Source: Anaerolineales bacterium (GTDB taxonomy: Bacteria; Chloroflexota; Anaerolineae; Anaerolineales; JABWBV01). Taken from it: DNA of 43,972 nucleotides. The stretch lies in NCBI GenBank assembly GCA_020634875.1, contig JACKAX010000031.1:1-43972 (forward strand), read 5' to 3'. Positions 10,455-19,628 of the stretch are shown piece after piece; within the stretch, counting starts at the first letter, position 1, and each line of letters begins with the position of its first letter. The translations under genes and the position numbers were made by a program. Under the pieces are notes generated by a model. That model saw only the letters and a program-made list of their open reading frames with translations, ran no database searches and was not told where the DNA came from.

Positions 10455-13453
10455 GGCCGATTTTTTAAAGCGCGCCAGATTCTTTCCGGTGTTGCGGGAA
10501 TCACTTTCAAATCCGCCCCACACGCATCGAGGATCGCGTTCCCCACCGCGGGCGCAACCCCATCCATCGGAATTTCAGCGACCGCCTTCAGGCCGAAGGG
10601 ATGGGAAGGTTCAAAAGTTTCGACGAAAATAGTTGTCAGGTCGGGCATTTCGTGGGCGTGGGGGATGTGATAGTCGAGCAGATCACGCTCGCGGGCGTTT
10701 CCGGCCTTGTCATATACCATCTCCTCACAAACCGCGTACCCTAACGCTTGCGTCATCCCGCCCTCGATCTGCCCACTCGCGGTGAGCGGGTTCACGATCA
10801 CACCAGAATCTACCGCCATCACCAGTTTGTCCACCGTCACCATGCCGGTTTCGGTGTCCACGGTTACTTCCGCGAACTGTGCGGCAAATGGAGGTGGCCC
10901 AACGGGGGAGACGTAACTCCCCACCGCCATCAACTGCCGTTGGTCTTCCTTGTGTAAAGAATGATGCCCAATCTCGAACATGGTCACAAACCGCCCATCC
11001 GGCGCATACGCGCGGCGGTCCGCAAGCGTAATGTCGTGGGATTCCACCTTCAGCATCTTCCCCGCCCGTTCGCAAATCTGTTCCGCGAGGGTGTTCGCCG
11101 CGCGAGCCACCGCCGCCCCGGAAATGTACGTGGTGGACGACGCGTACGCCCCCACGTCAAACGGGGTGAAATCGGTATCGGACGAGTACACAATAATATC
11201 GTCCAGTTCCACGCCCAGGATTTCGGCGGCGATTTGGACGAGGACAGTGTCGGAACCCGTGCCCAGATCGGTCGCGCCGACGAGCAGGTTGAAGGAACCG
11301 TCATCGTTCATTTTGATCGACGCGCCGCCCATGTCGAGGTAGGGAATGGCGGTGCCTTGCATGATCATTGCCACGCCGATGCCTTTCCGTAGGGGCGCAA
11401 CATGTTGCGCCCCTACGCCATGCCATTGTTCGTTGCCATATTTTTGATCCCACCCAATCGCCGCGCGGGCCTGGGCGACGCATTCTTCGAGACCATTGGT
11501 TTGGATGGTTTCGGGGGAGGGTTCGCGGCCTTCGGACCAGGCGGTGGAGAAGGGTTGCAGTTCGCCCTGGCGGAGGGCGTTTTTGAGGCGAAATTCGATG
11601 GGGTCAAGGTGCAACGCACGGGAGATGCGTTCGATGTGCCGTTCGACGGGCCAGTAACCCTGTGGAACGCCGTACCCCCGATAGGCCCCGGCAGGCGGTG
11701 TGTTGGTGTACACGATGTCCGCCACAAAGCGGATGTTCGGTTTTTCGCGGTATTTTCCATCTCCCACGTAGAGTGCCATCGCCTTGTGCCCGGTATTGCC
11801 GGTGACGGTGAGGGCGTGACATCCATACGCGCCGGTGTCGGACAGGGCGTACATCTCGTTCGCGGTGATGGTCCCATCATTTTTGACCCCGGTCTTGATC
11901 TTGACCTTCATCGGGTGGCGGGACCGGGCGGTGATGAACTCCTCCTCGCGGGTGTACTCGAACCGGACGGGGCGGCCTGTCGCAATCGTGAGGTGCGCGG
12001 CCACGTCTTCGACCATCACTTCCTGTTTGCCGCCAAAGCCGCCGCCGATACGGGGTTTGATGACGCGGATGCGTTTGATGGGCAAACCGAGGACGGGCGC
12101 AAGAATCCGCCGGGCGTGGAAGGGGACTTGGGTGGAGGTGCGGATGGTGAGGCGGTCGTCTTCGTCCCAGTAGGTGATGACGATGTGGGGTTCGATGTGG
12201 GCTTGTTGGACTTTGGGGACTTCGTACCACTCTTCAAAAACGTGGTCGGCCTCGGCAAAGCCTTGCTCCACATCGCCGATATCAATGTGGATGTGGGCGG
12301 CGAGGTTGCGGGCGGGGTCGGATTCGGCGAAGTTGACGTATTCGGGTTCGTCGTGGAGGAGGGTGACGTTGTCGAGGGAGGCGGAAGAGTCGAGGAGGGC
12401 GGGGAGTTCTTCGTATTCGACTTCGATGAGGCGGAGGGCGGCTTCGGCGATTTCGGGGGTTTCGGCGGCGACGAAGGCGACGCGGTCCCCCACGTAGCGG
12501 ACTTTGTGGTCGAGACTGAACATGTCGAGCGGGCCAGGGATGGGGTCGGATTGCCCGGCGGTGGAGTAGACGACGCGCGGGAGGTCGTGCCACGTCAGCA
12601 CCGCGGCGACCCCGGGGAGGGCGCGGGCGCGGGAGGCGTCAATATGTTTGATGCGGGCGTGGGCGACGGGACTCCACAACACTTTGGCGTAGAGCATTCC
12701 GCGCATTTCCATATCGTCGGTGAAGGCGGGTTTGCCGAGGGCGAGTTTTACGGCGTCTACTTTGGGGTCGGGTTTGCCAACGCGTTTCCAGTTGGAGGTT
12801 GCGGAAGAGTACTTCCGTTGGGGGGTGGTAACGATGATGGGGTGGGTGCGCGTTTGGGTCGCGGTGGCGGGGGAATTTGTGGGAGTTGAGGGGAACTCTT
12901 CGGAATTTTCGGGGGAATCGGTAGGGAAGGGGAGAATCCAGTTGGCGGGGAGGCCTTCTTCGGGGATGGGTTGTTCTCCGCGGAGGATGGCGGCAGCTTG
13001 CAGGATGGCCTGTACGGGTTTGAGGTAGCCGGTGCAGCGGCAGAGGATGCCGGAGAGGCTTTCGCGCACATCGGCTTCGGTGGGGTCGGGGTTGCGGGCG
13101 AGGAGGTCGCGGGCGGCGAGGAGCATCGCGGGGGTGCAGAAGCCGCACTGGATCGCGCCGGTTTCGACGAAGGTTTGTTGGAGGGGGTGAAGGCCTTCGG
13201 TTTCGCGCCAGCCTTTGCCTTCGCGTTCGCCGAGGTCTTCGATGGTTTCGAGGGTGTGGCCTTCGGCTTGCGCGGCGAGCATGATGCACGCGTTGACCGG
13301 TTGACCGTCGAGGAGGACGGTACACGCGCCACATTCGCCGGTTTCGCAGCCGTGTTTGACGGAGTAGTAGCCGAGGGTGCGGAGGGCGCGGAGGAGGGTG
13401 GTGTTGGGGGGGAGGGGGAGATCGTGGGGCTGGCCGTTGATGGTGAGGTTCAT
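10451..13453 (-). CDS. Fused Fe-S/molybdopterin hydroxylase, XdhD-like (xanthine dehydrogenase family)
   Basis: A 1000-aa fusion. Residues 1-165 form the two [2Fe-2S] domains: plant-type C36, C41, C44, C56, then CGFC and CRC near 105-140. A proline/threonine-rich linker (about 170-220) leads to the molybdopterin domain, with IGGGFGGKQEV near 455. The order and motifs (GIGVAMIMQG, DTDFTPFDVGAYASS, PFGLKAVAEI, ILDACG) match my memory of E. coli XdhD, whose family is linked to the labile selenium cofactor. It would hydroxylate a purine or similar heterocycle. It lacks an FAD domain; the fitting subunit is at 20728-21525. ATG at 13453 is preferred to TTG at 13465. Ten residues near 680-689 come from a palindromic repeat. 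Confidence 0.9.
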   Translation of the reverse strand: MNLTINGQPHDLPLPPNTTLLRALRTLGYYSVKHGCETGECGACTVLLDGQPVNACIMLAAQAEGHTLETIEDLGEREGKGWRETEGLHPLQQTFVETGAIQCGFCTPAMLLAARDLLARNPDPTEADVRESLSGILCRCTGYLKPVQAILQAAAILRGEQPIPEEGLPANWILPFPTDSPENSEEFPSTPTNSPATATQTRTHPIIVTTPQRKYSSATSNWKRVGKPDPKVDAVKLALGKPAFTDDMEMRGMLYAKVLWSPVAHARIKHIDASRARALPGVAAVLTWHDLPRVVYSTAGQSDPIPGPLDMFSLDHKVRYVGDRVAFVAAETPEIAEAALRLIEVEYEELPALLDSSASLDNVTLLHDEPEYVNFAESDPARNLAAHIHIDIGDVEQGFAEADHVFEEWYEVPKVQQAHIEPHIVITYWDEDDRLTIRTSTQVPFHARRILAPVLGLPIKRIRVIKPRIGGGFGGKQEVMVEDVAAHLTIATGRPVRFEYTREEEFITARSRHPMKVKIKTGVKNDGTITANEMYALSDTGAYGCHALTVTGNTGHKAMALYVGDGKYREKPNIRFVADIVYTNTPPAGAYRGYGVPQGYWPVERHIERISRALHLDPIEFRLKNALRQGELQPFSTAWSEGREPSPETIQTNGLEECVAQARAAIGWDQKYGNEQWHGVGAQHVAPLRKGIGVAMIMQGTAIPYLDMGGASIKMNDDGSFNLLVGATDLGTGSDTVLVQIAAEILGVELDDIIVYSSDTDFTPFDVGAYASSTTYISGAAVARAANTLAEQICERAGKMLKVESHDITLADRRAYAPDGRFVTMFEIGHHSLHKEDQRQLMAVGSYVSPVGPPPFAAQFAEVTVDTETGMVTVDKLVMAVDSGVIVNPLTASGQIEGGMTQALGYAVCEEMVYDKAGNARERDLLDYHIPHAHEMPDLTTIFVETFEPSHPFGLKAVAEIPMDGVAPAVGNAILDACGADLKVIPATPERIWRALKNRP
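11388..11417. repeat. Perfect 30-bp palindrome inside the hydroxylase gene
   Basis: CGTAGGGGCGCAACA followed directly by its exact reverse complement. It is read in frame as VGAQHVAPLR between WHG and KGIGVA. The unit (GTAGGGGC...GCCCCTAC) looks like a dispersed palindromic repeat known from many cyanobacterial and Chloroflexota genomes, here inside a conserved enzyme. Confidence 0.9.
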
Positions 13454-13500
13454 GGGAATAGTCAATTGTGAATGGTCAATGGTTAATTCTTAAGTTGTGG
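13454..13500. repeat. Word repeat TCAATTGTGAAT upstream of the hydroxylase
   Basis: GTCAATTGTGAATGGTCAATGG just ahead of the start codon shares the words TCAATTGTGAAT and GTCAAT with the repeat at 37090-37156. It occupies the place where a ribosome binding site would be expected. Confidence 0.5.
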
Positions 13501-13518
13501 GTTGATTTTAACCGATTT

Positions 13519-13553
13519 AAATGGAAAAGCCGCACCCTTGCGGATGCGGCTTT
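13519..13553 (-). terminator. Intrinsic terminator of the beta-helix protein gene
   Basis: On the minus strand AAAGCCGCATCC, loop GCAA, GGGTGCGGCTTT, then TCCATTT. The stem has one mismatch. It starts 15 bases after the stop codon of the surface protein gene. Confidence 0.8.
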
Positions 13554-13567
13554 GGGGATTGGGAAAG

Positions 13568-15397
13568 TTATGCCTGAGGGATGTGGTTTTTCTTGCGCCA
13601 AAGGAGCAGGAGAAGCGCAACGCTCAAGAAACTCAGAGCAGCAAGTGCGATGGGTAATGTGGTGCTGTGGGCAGTGAAGGTTTGGAGGGCAATGGCGGTG
13701 GGGCCGACATTATTGCCTGCCGTCCAGGGAGAGAGAGCTGTGACACCCGTACGCATGATTGAAGTTCCAGATGGTGTGTTTGTCGTGCCACAATCCCATG
13801 CAGCACCATCCCACCGACAAAGTTTGTCACTCGTGTCGGCTGTGAAAGTGAGGTTTGCAATGGTCAGGGTAATATCGTAGCCAGATGCAGAAAGACCACT
13901 ACTATTAAGGGCATCTAACTGCCAATATTTACCAGTTTGTAAGTTTGTAATGGTAGCGTTAGGATGATTGGAATTATATGGTTTTACTTGCAGACAAAAA
14001 ATGTCATTGGCTGTTTGAACATCAAAAGTTACATCTCCACGCGTGTAAGATGTCGCGTCAACCACACCACAGGCTTGAAGAGCCTCGTATGCGCCTGCAT
14101 CACAATCTGCATTGGTACTTACATTTCCATTCCCGTCAATGGGACGAGCGACACCACGTTGATCGGATGTATAAGTTGTTCCGCAACCATTGTTAGTGCT
14201 ATCACTTGCCAATACCTTATCAATTGCTGGGCTATTGAATGCGAGGGCATGGGTTAACGTAGAACCACCATTGTCTGCAAGGGCGCTGAGGAGAGGATCG
14301 GCGACGGTATCGCCCGTTCCACCCAATGTACAACTACTACCTGTTACATTGTAGCCGAGGGTGGAAATTGTGCCACGGCAATCCGGGCCATTGCTACTTG
14401 TATTATTGCTTACAATCGAATTCCCCAGGTTTAACGTACCTGCAGAAATTCTAGCAATTCCACCCCCTCCACCACTTGAGGCCGCATTGGCTGTATTAAA
14501 AGCTACTGTAACATGATTGAGAAAGGCTGTTACAGTACTTCCACTTTGATAGAGGGCCAGACCACCACCAGAGTCATTCGCAGTATTTCCGCTCAGTGTG
14601 CTGTTATTCATCGATAGAGAAACATTAGTTTCTCCAACAAATATTCCCCCGCCGCTGGTACCTGGTGCTATCACAGTATTGCTTGAGATGGTACTGTTGC
14701 TAACCGTTGAAGTCCCGCCTGCAAAATAAAGCCCACCTCCGCGCCCTCCCGCTGTATTTCCAGTGACATATACATGATTCAGGGTTGTTGATCCAGATGC
14801 GTTATATCCACCATAAATTCCCCCACCACGATCTCCCGCTGTATTCCCAGAAATCTTTACATTGTTCAGTATAAGCGTTGCTTCACTTAAGATTCCTGCC
14901 CCCGAACCCGTTGGATGCGTTCCTGTGCGGTTGCCTCCTTGGATGGTGAGATCGTTAATAGTAACCGTTATCCCGCTAAACAATTGAAAAACTCGATCTA
15001 TTCCATTTGCATCAATAATTGTTTTGCCCGCACCATTGCCAGTGATTGTGACACTTCCGGTAATATCTAAATCTCCTTGGGCCGCTGCATCTTCCCCTGA
15101 ACCAGTTATGGACAAGGTTATGGGAGTTGTATCCAGACTAGAGGCAAAGACAATAGTATCAAGCCCACTATCTGCTGTTTCACAATCTCCACTTGTCAAA
15201 TCTCCTCCCAAGGGAAGATTTGCATTCCTTATCGCTTCTCGCAAAGTACAAAGTGTATCTCCGGCAGTTAGGTTATCTGCCGCGCTGTCCACCATAATCG
15301 TTGCTGCTCGTGCCCCATGCACCGGCGACAGACTGAACATTCCTCCGAACACCAAAACCACAATAATAGCAAATTTAAGAAAAGTAAAACGCTTCAT
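13568..15397 (-). CDS. Surface-anchored right-handed beta-helix protein (CSLREA / choice-of-anchor Q type)
   Basis: A 609-aa secreted protein. A signal peptide occupies about residues 1-32 (KRFTFLKFAIIVVLVFGGMF, then GARAA). A CSLREA-like segment, LCTLREAIRNAN, lies at 49-60. From about 100 to 350 come many GGG and N-rich coils (NTAGDRGGGIY, NTAGGRGGGLYF, NTANDSGGGLAL) typical of parallel beta-helices. A choice-of-anchor Q ending (ALADNGGSTLTHALAFNSPAID, DQRGVARP, CDAGAYE) ends near 445. The C terminus has one hydrophobic helix (about 577-598) and WRKKNHIPQA, a likely cell-wall or membrane anchor. The start has AGGAG six bases upstream and a consensus promoter at 15452-15479. The ligand is unknown; adhesion or glycan binding is a guess. 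Confidence 0.9.
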   Translation of the reverse strand: MKRFTFLKFAIIVVLVFGGMFSLSPVHGARAATIMVDSAADNLTAGDTLCTLREAIRNANLPLGGDLTSGDCETADSGLDTIVFASSLDTTPITLSITGSGEDAAAQGDLDITGSVTITGNGAGKTIIDANGIDRVFQLFSGITVTINDLTIQGGNRTGTHPTGSGAGILSEATLILNNVKISGNTAGDRGGGIYGGYNASGSTTLNHVYVTGNTAGGRGGGLYFAGGTSTVSNSTISSNTVIAPGTSGGGIFVGETNVSLSMNNSTLSGNTANDSGGGLALYQSGSTVTAFLNHVTVAFNTANAASSGGGGGIARISAGTLNLGNSIVSNNTSSNGPDCRGTISTLGYNVTGSSCTLGGTGDTVADPLLSALADNGGSTLTHALAFNSPAIDKVLASDSTNNGCGTTYTSDQRGVARPIDGNGNVSTNADCDAGAYEALQACGVVDATSYTRGDVTFDVQTANDIFCLQVKPYNSNHPNATITNLQTGKYWQLDALNSSGLSASGYDITLTIANLTFTADTSDKLCRWDGAAWDCGTTNTPSGTSIMRTGVTALSPWTAGNNVGPTAIALQTFTAHSTTLPIALAALSFLSVALLLLLWRKKNHIPQA

Positions 15398-15706
15398 TTT
15401 TATCTCCTGTTTCCTATCCCAAAAGGGAAGTTTGGGCCTACTTATCTGTTCATTATAGCAAAAAAAATATTTGTGTCAAAATTCACATGTCGGGGCATGA
15501 AGGGCAAAAAAGCCGAAACAACTTCCCCAAGCAGTGCAAAAAATTCTGATTTTATTAGATACCCAAGAGGTGTTTTTTCTTTAAACGTAGCCTTTGTCCA
15601 TGAGATAGATTCGTCTGGAAAAGCTTGTTGGTTTGCAGTAACATTCGGGTTAAAAATAGAGTCGTTATTCCAAAGGAAACGGTTTAAAACTTTAAGGTAA
15701 CGCACC
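15398..15706. other. Gene-poor 309-bp stretch
   Basis: It holds the promoter and 5' leader of the surface protein gene (15398-15479). The remainder is AT-rich. A GTG-started frame of 87 codons (15442-15705) crosses it and runs through the promoter. It has no ribosome binding site and resembles nothing I know, so I do not call it a gene. Confidence 0.6.
15452..15479 (-). promoter_or_regulatory. Consensus sigma-70-type promoter for the surface protein
   Basis: On the minus strand a perfect TTGACA (15474-15479) and a perfect TATAAT (15452-15457) are separated by 16 bp of AT-rich sequence. Transcription would start near 15445, giving a leader of about 48 nt with AGGAG before the ATG at 15397. 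Confidence 0.8.
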
Positions 15707-16606
15707 TTACCATACCCGCTTTCCTAACGCCGACAAGATCAGCTCCACTGCCAACTCCGCCGTTTTATTGCGATCATCCAAAATAGGGTTGACTTCCACA
15801 AAATCCATCCCCACCAGTTTGTTACTCTCCGCCACCATTTCACAAATCAAATGGGCTTCCCGGTAACTTAATCCACCTTGTACGGGGGTTCCCACACCGG
15901 GCGCATAGAGGGGATCAATACTATCCATGTCAAAACTCAAATACATCCCTTCGGTTCCACGCGTCACAATGTCTAATGCTTGTTGCATCACCGTATTGAT
16001 CCCATAGCTGTCCACCTCGTGCATCGAGAACACGCGGACCCCTGCCTCGCGCAGATTCTCCCGCTCCCCAGGATCGATGTCCCGCGCCCCAACCACGGCG
16101 ACGCGGGCCGCACTGACCGCGGCTTTTGGCACTTCGCCCAACCCGACCAGACGCGGGTCGCCGCGCCCGGTCAGTGCGGCGAGGGGCATCCCGTGAATGT
16201 TGCCGGATGGGGTGGTGTCTGGGGTGTTGAAATCCGCGTGGGCGTCAATCCACAGCACCCCGATCTTTTTATGCTTTGCCGCCCCTTTGATCGTCCCCAG
16301 CGACAAGCTGTGATCCCCGCCCAGCGTGATGGGAAAATGCCCCTCCTCAAAAACTTCAGACACGCGTGCCATCAAATTGCACGAGACTGGCACAATGCAA
16401 TCCAAATTGCGAAGTTTCGGTTCCGCGTCCGAATTGCACATCTCGGGAATCGGCACGGCGATGTTGCCCGACTCGTGGATGCGATGCCCGAGCGCGTAAA
16501 TACTCTCATTCAACCCGGCATAGCGGATGGCACTCGGCCCCATATCCACCCCGCGTCGTCCTGCCCCAAAATCCATCGGAACGCCAATCAAGTCAATGTG
16601 CATCAT
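15707..16606 (-). CDS. rocF: Arginase
   Basis: A 299-aa enzyme of the ureohydrolase family, converting arginine to ornithine and urea with two Mn ions. All metal ligands are visible: H99 in GGDHS, D121/H123/D125 in DAHADFNT, and D226/D228 in SFDMDSIDP. The stretch DFNTPDTTPSGNIHGMPL is the arginase rather than agmatinase form, because SGNIHG binds the amino-acid end of arginine. Length is normal. It overlaps the M16C peptidase stop by ATGA, with AAGGAAGG just upstream, so it is the second gene of that operon. Peptide cleavage followed by arginine use is a reasonable but unproven link. Confidence 0.95.
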   Translation of the reverse strand: MMHIDLIGVPMDFGAGRRGVDMGPSAIRYAGLNESIYALGHRIHESGNIAVPIPEMCNSDAEPKLRNLDCIVPVSCNLMARVSEVFEEGHFPITLGGDHSLSLGTIKGAAKHKKIGVLWIDAHADFNTPDTTPSGNIHGMPLAALTGRGDPRLVGLGEVPKAAVSAARVAVVGARDIDPGERENLREAGVRVFSMHEVDSYGINTVMQQALDIVTRGTEGMYLSFDMDSIDPLYAPGVGTPVQGGLSYREAHLICEMVAESNKLVGMDFVEVNPILDDRNKTAELAVELILSALGKRVW

Positions 16607-19509
16607 AAAACCTTCCTTATATCCAACCAGTTACCGCCTTTTTCCTCGTTCGCCTTACCGATCTTTTCCGCCGAACCCAACACAACCACCTGCCCTTCCC
16701 GATTAAGCATTTCCAGCGCCTCGCCGAACAGGCGGAAATGTGCCTGCGTTGTGCCAAGCACTTCGTCGCGGAGTTGCTGGCGGTTTTCGTCGTTAATCCC
16801 GATCAGGTGACGAAGGAAAGCGGTGTAGCCTTTCGCGTCGGGGAGTTGATAGCCGTCGAGATCGCTGATCGTGCCAATGATGGCTTTGGTCAATTCATCG
16901 TCGGACAGGTTCAGGTTGCGAAGGAATTGAGCAGTGCCGTCGTAGTTGTCCAACGTGGCGAGCAGGTTCGGGTCACGGTACGAGCCGTAACTCCACACGC
17001 CCGAGAGCCTGTCCCAGTTCGCAAACCCGCCGTACGCGCCACCCTGCACGCGCACTTTTTCCCACAACCAGGTCGTGCCGAGATATTTGCGGATGACATT
17101 AGCCGACCCGTGTTGCTCGTAGCCCAAATTGTACAGGTTCGTGCCCTTGCCGACGTAGTTGACCTGCGCGGGGATGGTGAACCCCTCATGGGTGGGGTAA
17201 ACGGTCGGGGTCCAGGACCCGGTTCCGGCTTCCGCGGGGGATATGTCCCCGAGCAGGGCGCGGAGTTCCGCGTGGACCTGTTTCCAGTTGTCTGCATCCA
17301 GCGTCACGTTCGCGAGCATGTTCCCGCGTTGGATCAGGGTCGTGCGGATGGTTTCCAGTTTTTCAAGAACGCTATCCCAATCATTTTCCACATCTTGGGC
17401 AAGTTGGCGCAGGAAGAAAAGTTGCGTGAGACCGCCCATCGTTTCGCTTAGCCAACCTGCTTCGTCAAAATGCGCGCGCAGACGGCGGTTGACCACGCCA
17501 TGTCCGCTGGGGACGAGACCCGCTTCCATGCTGGATTTCGATTCCAGGACGAGTTGGCGGAACCGGTCGCGGTTGTCGAAATTGACCGTGAGCAGGAGGT
17601 CGCGCAGGATGGCAAGCAGGTCGGGGGTTTGGGCGACGGTGCTTTTGCCGCGCATGACGAGCCAGGCCTGGGCGTCGGGGGTGTTGGCGGTGTTGGAAAG
17701 GAAGGTGGACGCGTACAGTCCGCCTGTTTTGCGCCCGATGCGTTGAATGACGCTGACAAAATCTTCGGTGTAGGTGCCCATTTGGATAAGGCCGTCGCTG
17801 AAGAGGGGGAAATAGGGCAGGAGCGCTTGGGGGAGCCCGCGCAGGTTGAAGGCGACATCCAGGTACACGATGCCGTTGGTGAAGAGGTCGTGGTGGTGGG
17901 TGTGGATGCCGTGATCTTCGTAGATTTCAGTGGGGACGAGACGGATGTCTTTATCGAGGTCGCTGAGTTTGAGGAAGGGGAGGGTGGCGATGGCCTCGGG
18001 AGAGTCGGGGGTTTCTTGTAGGCGTTTGAGGGTTTGAGTTTGCTCGATGACGGTTTGCACGTCAGCATCGGTCATAGCCGCGCGGGTAGTGTCCAGGCGG
18101 GCGCGTTCGGCGGCTTCGACGCGGGTGCGGTGTTCGGGGTCGGGTTTGAGGAGGATGGTGGTGCGGTGGGGGTTGTCAAGCAGAAAGGTGCGGATCAGAT
18201 TCTCGAAGTAGGGTTCGCCCGCGGCGATTTTGGCTTTGATCGCTTGCAGGGGGTCTTCAAACCCGAGGGGTTCGATGGGATCGCTGCCATAATTCCAGGA
18301 GGCAAGGGTACGGAACATGAGGGCGAGGCCGCGCGGAAAGCCGCCGGTGTTGTTTTCGCGGAGGCGGAATTCAAAGGTGTTGAGGGAGGCTTCGACGGCG
18401 TTGGAATCGAGGCCTTCATCGGCGAGTTTTTGGAGGGTATTGAGAACAAGGGTTTCGACTTTGCCTGCGTTTTCATCGGCGAGGCCTTTTAACCCGGCGG
18501 AAAAGACAAGTTGTTGGATCTGGGTATCCAGCCCGCCGGTGGTATCTTCGCCGAGGCCGGAGTCGATCAGGGCTTTGCGCAGCGGAGAGGCGGGGGTGCC
18601 TGAGAGGATGTGAGATAACATGCCAAACGCGAGGGCACGTTCGCGATCGGAGTGGGGAGCCAGCACCCAATTGACGGAGGTCATCGCTTTTTTGTCGGTG
18701 TCGTCCCCTGCGTCGTAGGGGTATTCGCCGCGACGAGGTTCGTCGAAGGGGGCGCGGACGGGGACTTCGGAGTGGACTTCTTGGGCCTCGAATTCCTGGA
18801 GGTAGGTTTCGAGGAGTTCGAGGCGTTTTTCGGGGTCGTCGTCGCCGTAGAAGTAGATGCGGGCATTGCTGGGGTGGTAGTAGGTTTCGTGGAATTTTTT
18901 GAACTGCGCGTAGGTGAGGTCGGGGATTACTTCGGGGTTGCCGCCAGAGTCATATTGGTAGGGGTGATCGGGGAAGAGGGATTCTTCGACCGCGGTGCCG
19001 AGAACGTTGTCCGGGGAGGAGTACGCGCCTTTCATTTCGTTGAAGACGACGCCTTTGAATTCGAGGGGGGCGTCAGGGCTTTCGAGTTCGTAGTGCCAGC
19101 CTTCTTGCATGAGGGTGTGTTCGGGGATGAGGGGGAAGAAGACGGCGTCGAGGTAGACGTCTACGAGGTTATAGAAGTCTTGCAGGTTGGTGCTGGCGAC
19201 GGGGTAGGTGGTTTTGTCGGCAAAGGTCAGGGCGTTGAGGAAGGTGTTGAGGGAGCCTTTGACCAGTTCGATGAAGGGTTCTTTCACCGGGTATTTGCGC
19301 GAGCCGCACAGGACGGAGTGTTCCATGATGTGTGCGACGCCGGTCGAGTCGGCGGACGGGGTGCGGAAGGTGATGCCGAAGGATTTGTTTTCGTCGTCGT
19401 TGATGACGGAGAGGATTTCTGCGCCCGTTTGGTTGTGCCGGTAGAGGCGGGCGAGGGAGTTGATTTCGGGGATGTGCTGTTCGCGGAGGAGGGTGAAAGA
19501 GTTATTCAT
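16603..19509 (-). CDS. M16C family zinc metallopeptidase (presequence-protease-like)
   Basis: A 968-aa protein in the range of PreP/Cym1, which form a single-chain clamshell and degrade short unfolded peptides. The inverted zinc motif HxxEH is at 60-64 (HIMEH), followed by the family hallmark CGSRKYPVKEPF. The third zinc ligand is expected in the downstream EMKGAYSSPDN region (NEMKG near 158). The C-terminal half has the typical FLSNTANTPDAQAW and TWLWEKVRVQGGAYGGF segments. It has no signal peptide, so it is probably cytoplasmic. No clear ribosome binding site precedes the ATG; upstream is a run of TGAGTGAGTGATT words. Arginase follows with an ATGA overlap. Confidence 0.94.
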   Translation of the reverse strand: MNNSFTLLREQHIPEINSLARLYRHNQTGAEILSVINDDENKSFGITFRTPSADSTGVAHIMEHSVLCGSRKYPVKEPFIELVKGSLNTFLNALTFADKTTYPVASTNLQDFYNLVDVYLDAVFFPLIPEHTLMQEGWHYELESPDAPLEFKGVVFNEMKGAYSSPDNVLGTAVEESLFPDHPYQYDSGGNPEVIPDLTYAQFKKFHETYYHPSNARIYFYGDDDPEKRLELLETYLQEFEAQEVHSEVPVRAPFDEPRRGEYPYDAGDDTDKKAMTSVNWVLAPHSDRERALAFGMLSHILSGTPASPLRKALIDSGLGEDTTGGLDTQIQQLVFSAGLKGLADENAGKVETLVLNTLQKLADEGLDSNAVEASLNTFEFRLRENNTGGFPRGLALMFRTLASWNYGSDPIEPLGFEDPLQAIKAKIAAGEPYFENLIRTFLLDNPHRTTILLKPDPEHRTRVEAAERARLDTTRAAMTDADVQTVIEQTQTLKRLQETPDSPEAIATLPFLKLSDLDKDIRLVPTEIYEDHGIHTHHHDLFTNGIVYLDVAFNLRGLPQALLPYFPLFSDGLIQMGTYTEDFVSVIQRIGRKTGGLYASTFLSNTANTPDAQAWLVMRGKSTVAQTPDLLAILRDLLLTVNFDNRDRFRQLVLESKSSMEAGLVPSGHGVVNRRLRAHFDEAGWLSETMGGLTQLFFLRQLAQDVENDWDSVLEKLETIRTTLIQRGNMLANVTLDADNWKQVHAELRALLGDISPAEAGTGSWTPTVYPTHEGFTIPAQVNYVGKGTNLYNLGYEQHGSANVIRKYLGTTWLWEKVRVQGGAYGGFANWDRLSGVWSYGSYRDPNLLATLDNYDGTAQFLRNLNLSDDELTKAIIGTISDLDGYQLPDAKGYTAFLRHLIGINDENRQQLRDEVLGTTQAHFRLFGEALEMLNREGQVVVLGSAEKIGKANEEKGGNWLDIRKVL

Positions 19510-19543
19510 TGGGTGATTGGGTGAGTGAGTGATTTAGTGATTG

Positions 19544-19624
19544 GTACACAGAGGGTGCGGAGGGCACAGAGGAACACAGAAGGAATTTAAAAAATATCTG
19601 TGGGAATCTGTTTCATCTGTGTAC
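19544..19624. repeat. Intergenic inverted repeat, ACACAGA family
   Basis: Ends GTACACAGA (19544-19552) and TCTGTGTAC (19616-19624), with internal words GGCACAGAGGAACACAGA and ATCTGTGGGAATCTG. It fills the gap between the alpha/beta hydrolase and the M16C peptidase on the same strand. Confidence 0.85.
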
Positions 19625-19628
19625 TATT

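Noticed and set aside
11402..12889. A 495-codon plus-strand frame opposite the hydroxylase, very rich in G, D, V and F
   Set aside because: Composition is that of an antisense shadow; the opposite strand has all cofactor motifs.
15442..15705. An 87-codon GTG-started minus-strand frame after arginase
   Set aside because: No ribosome binding site, runs through the consensus promoter, and resembles no family.
18652..19524. A 290-codon plus-strand frame opposite the M16C peptidase
   Set aside because: The zinc motif and family segments are on the minus strand; this frame is low in complexity.
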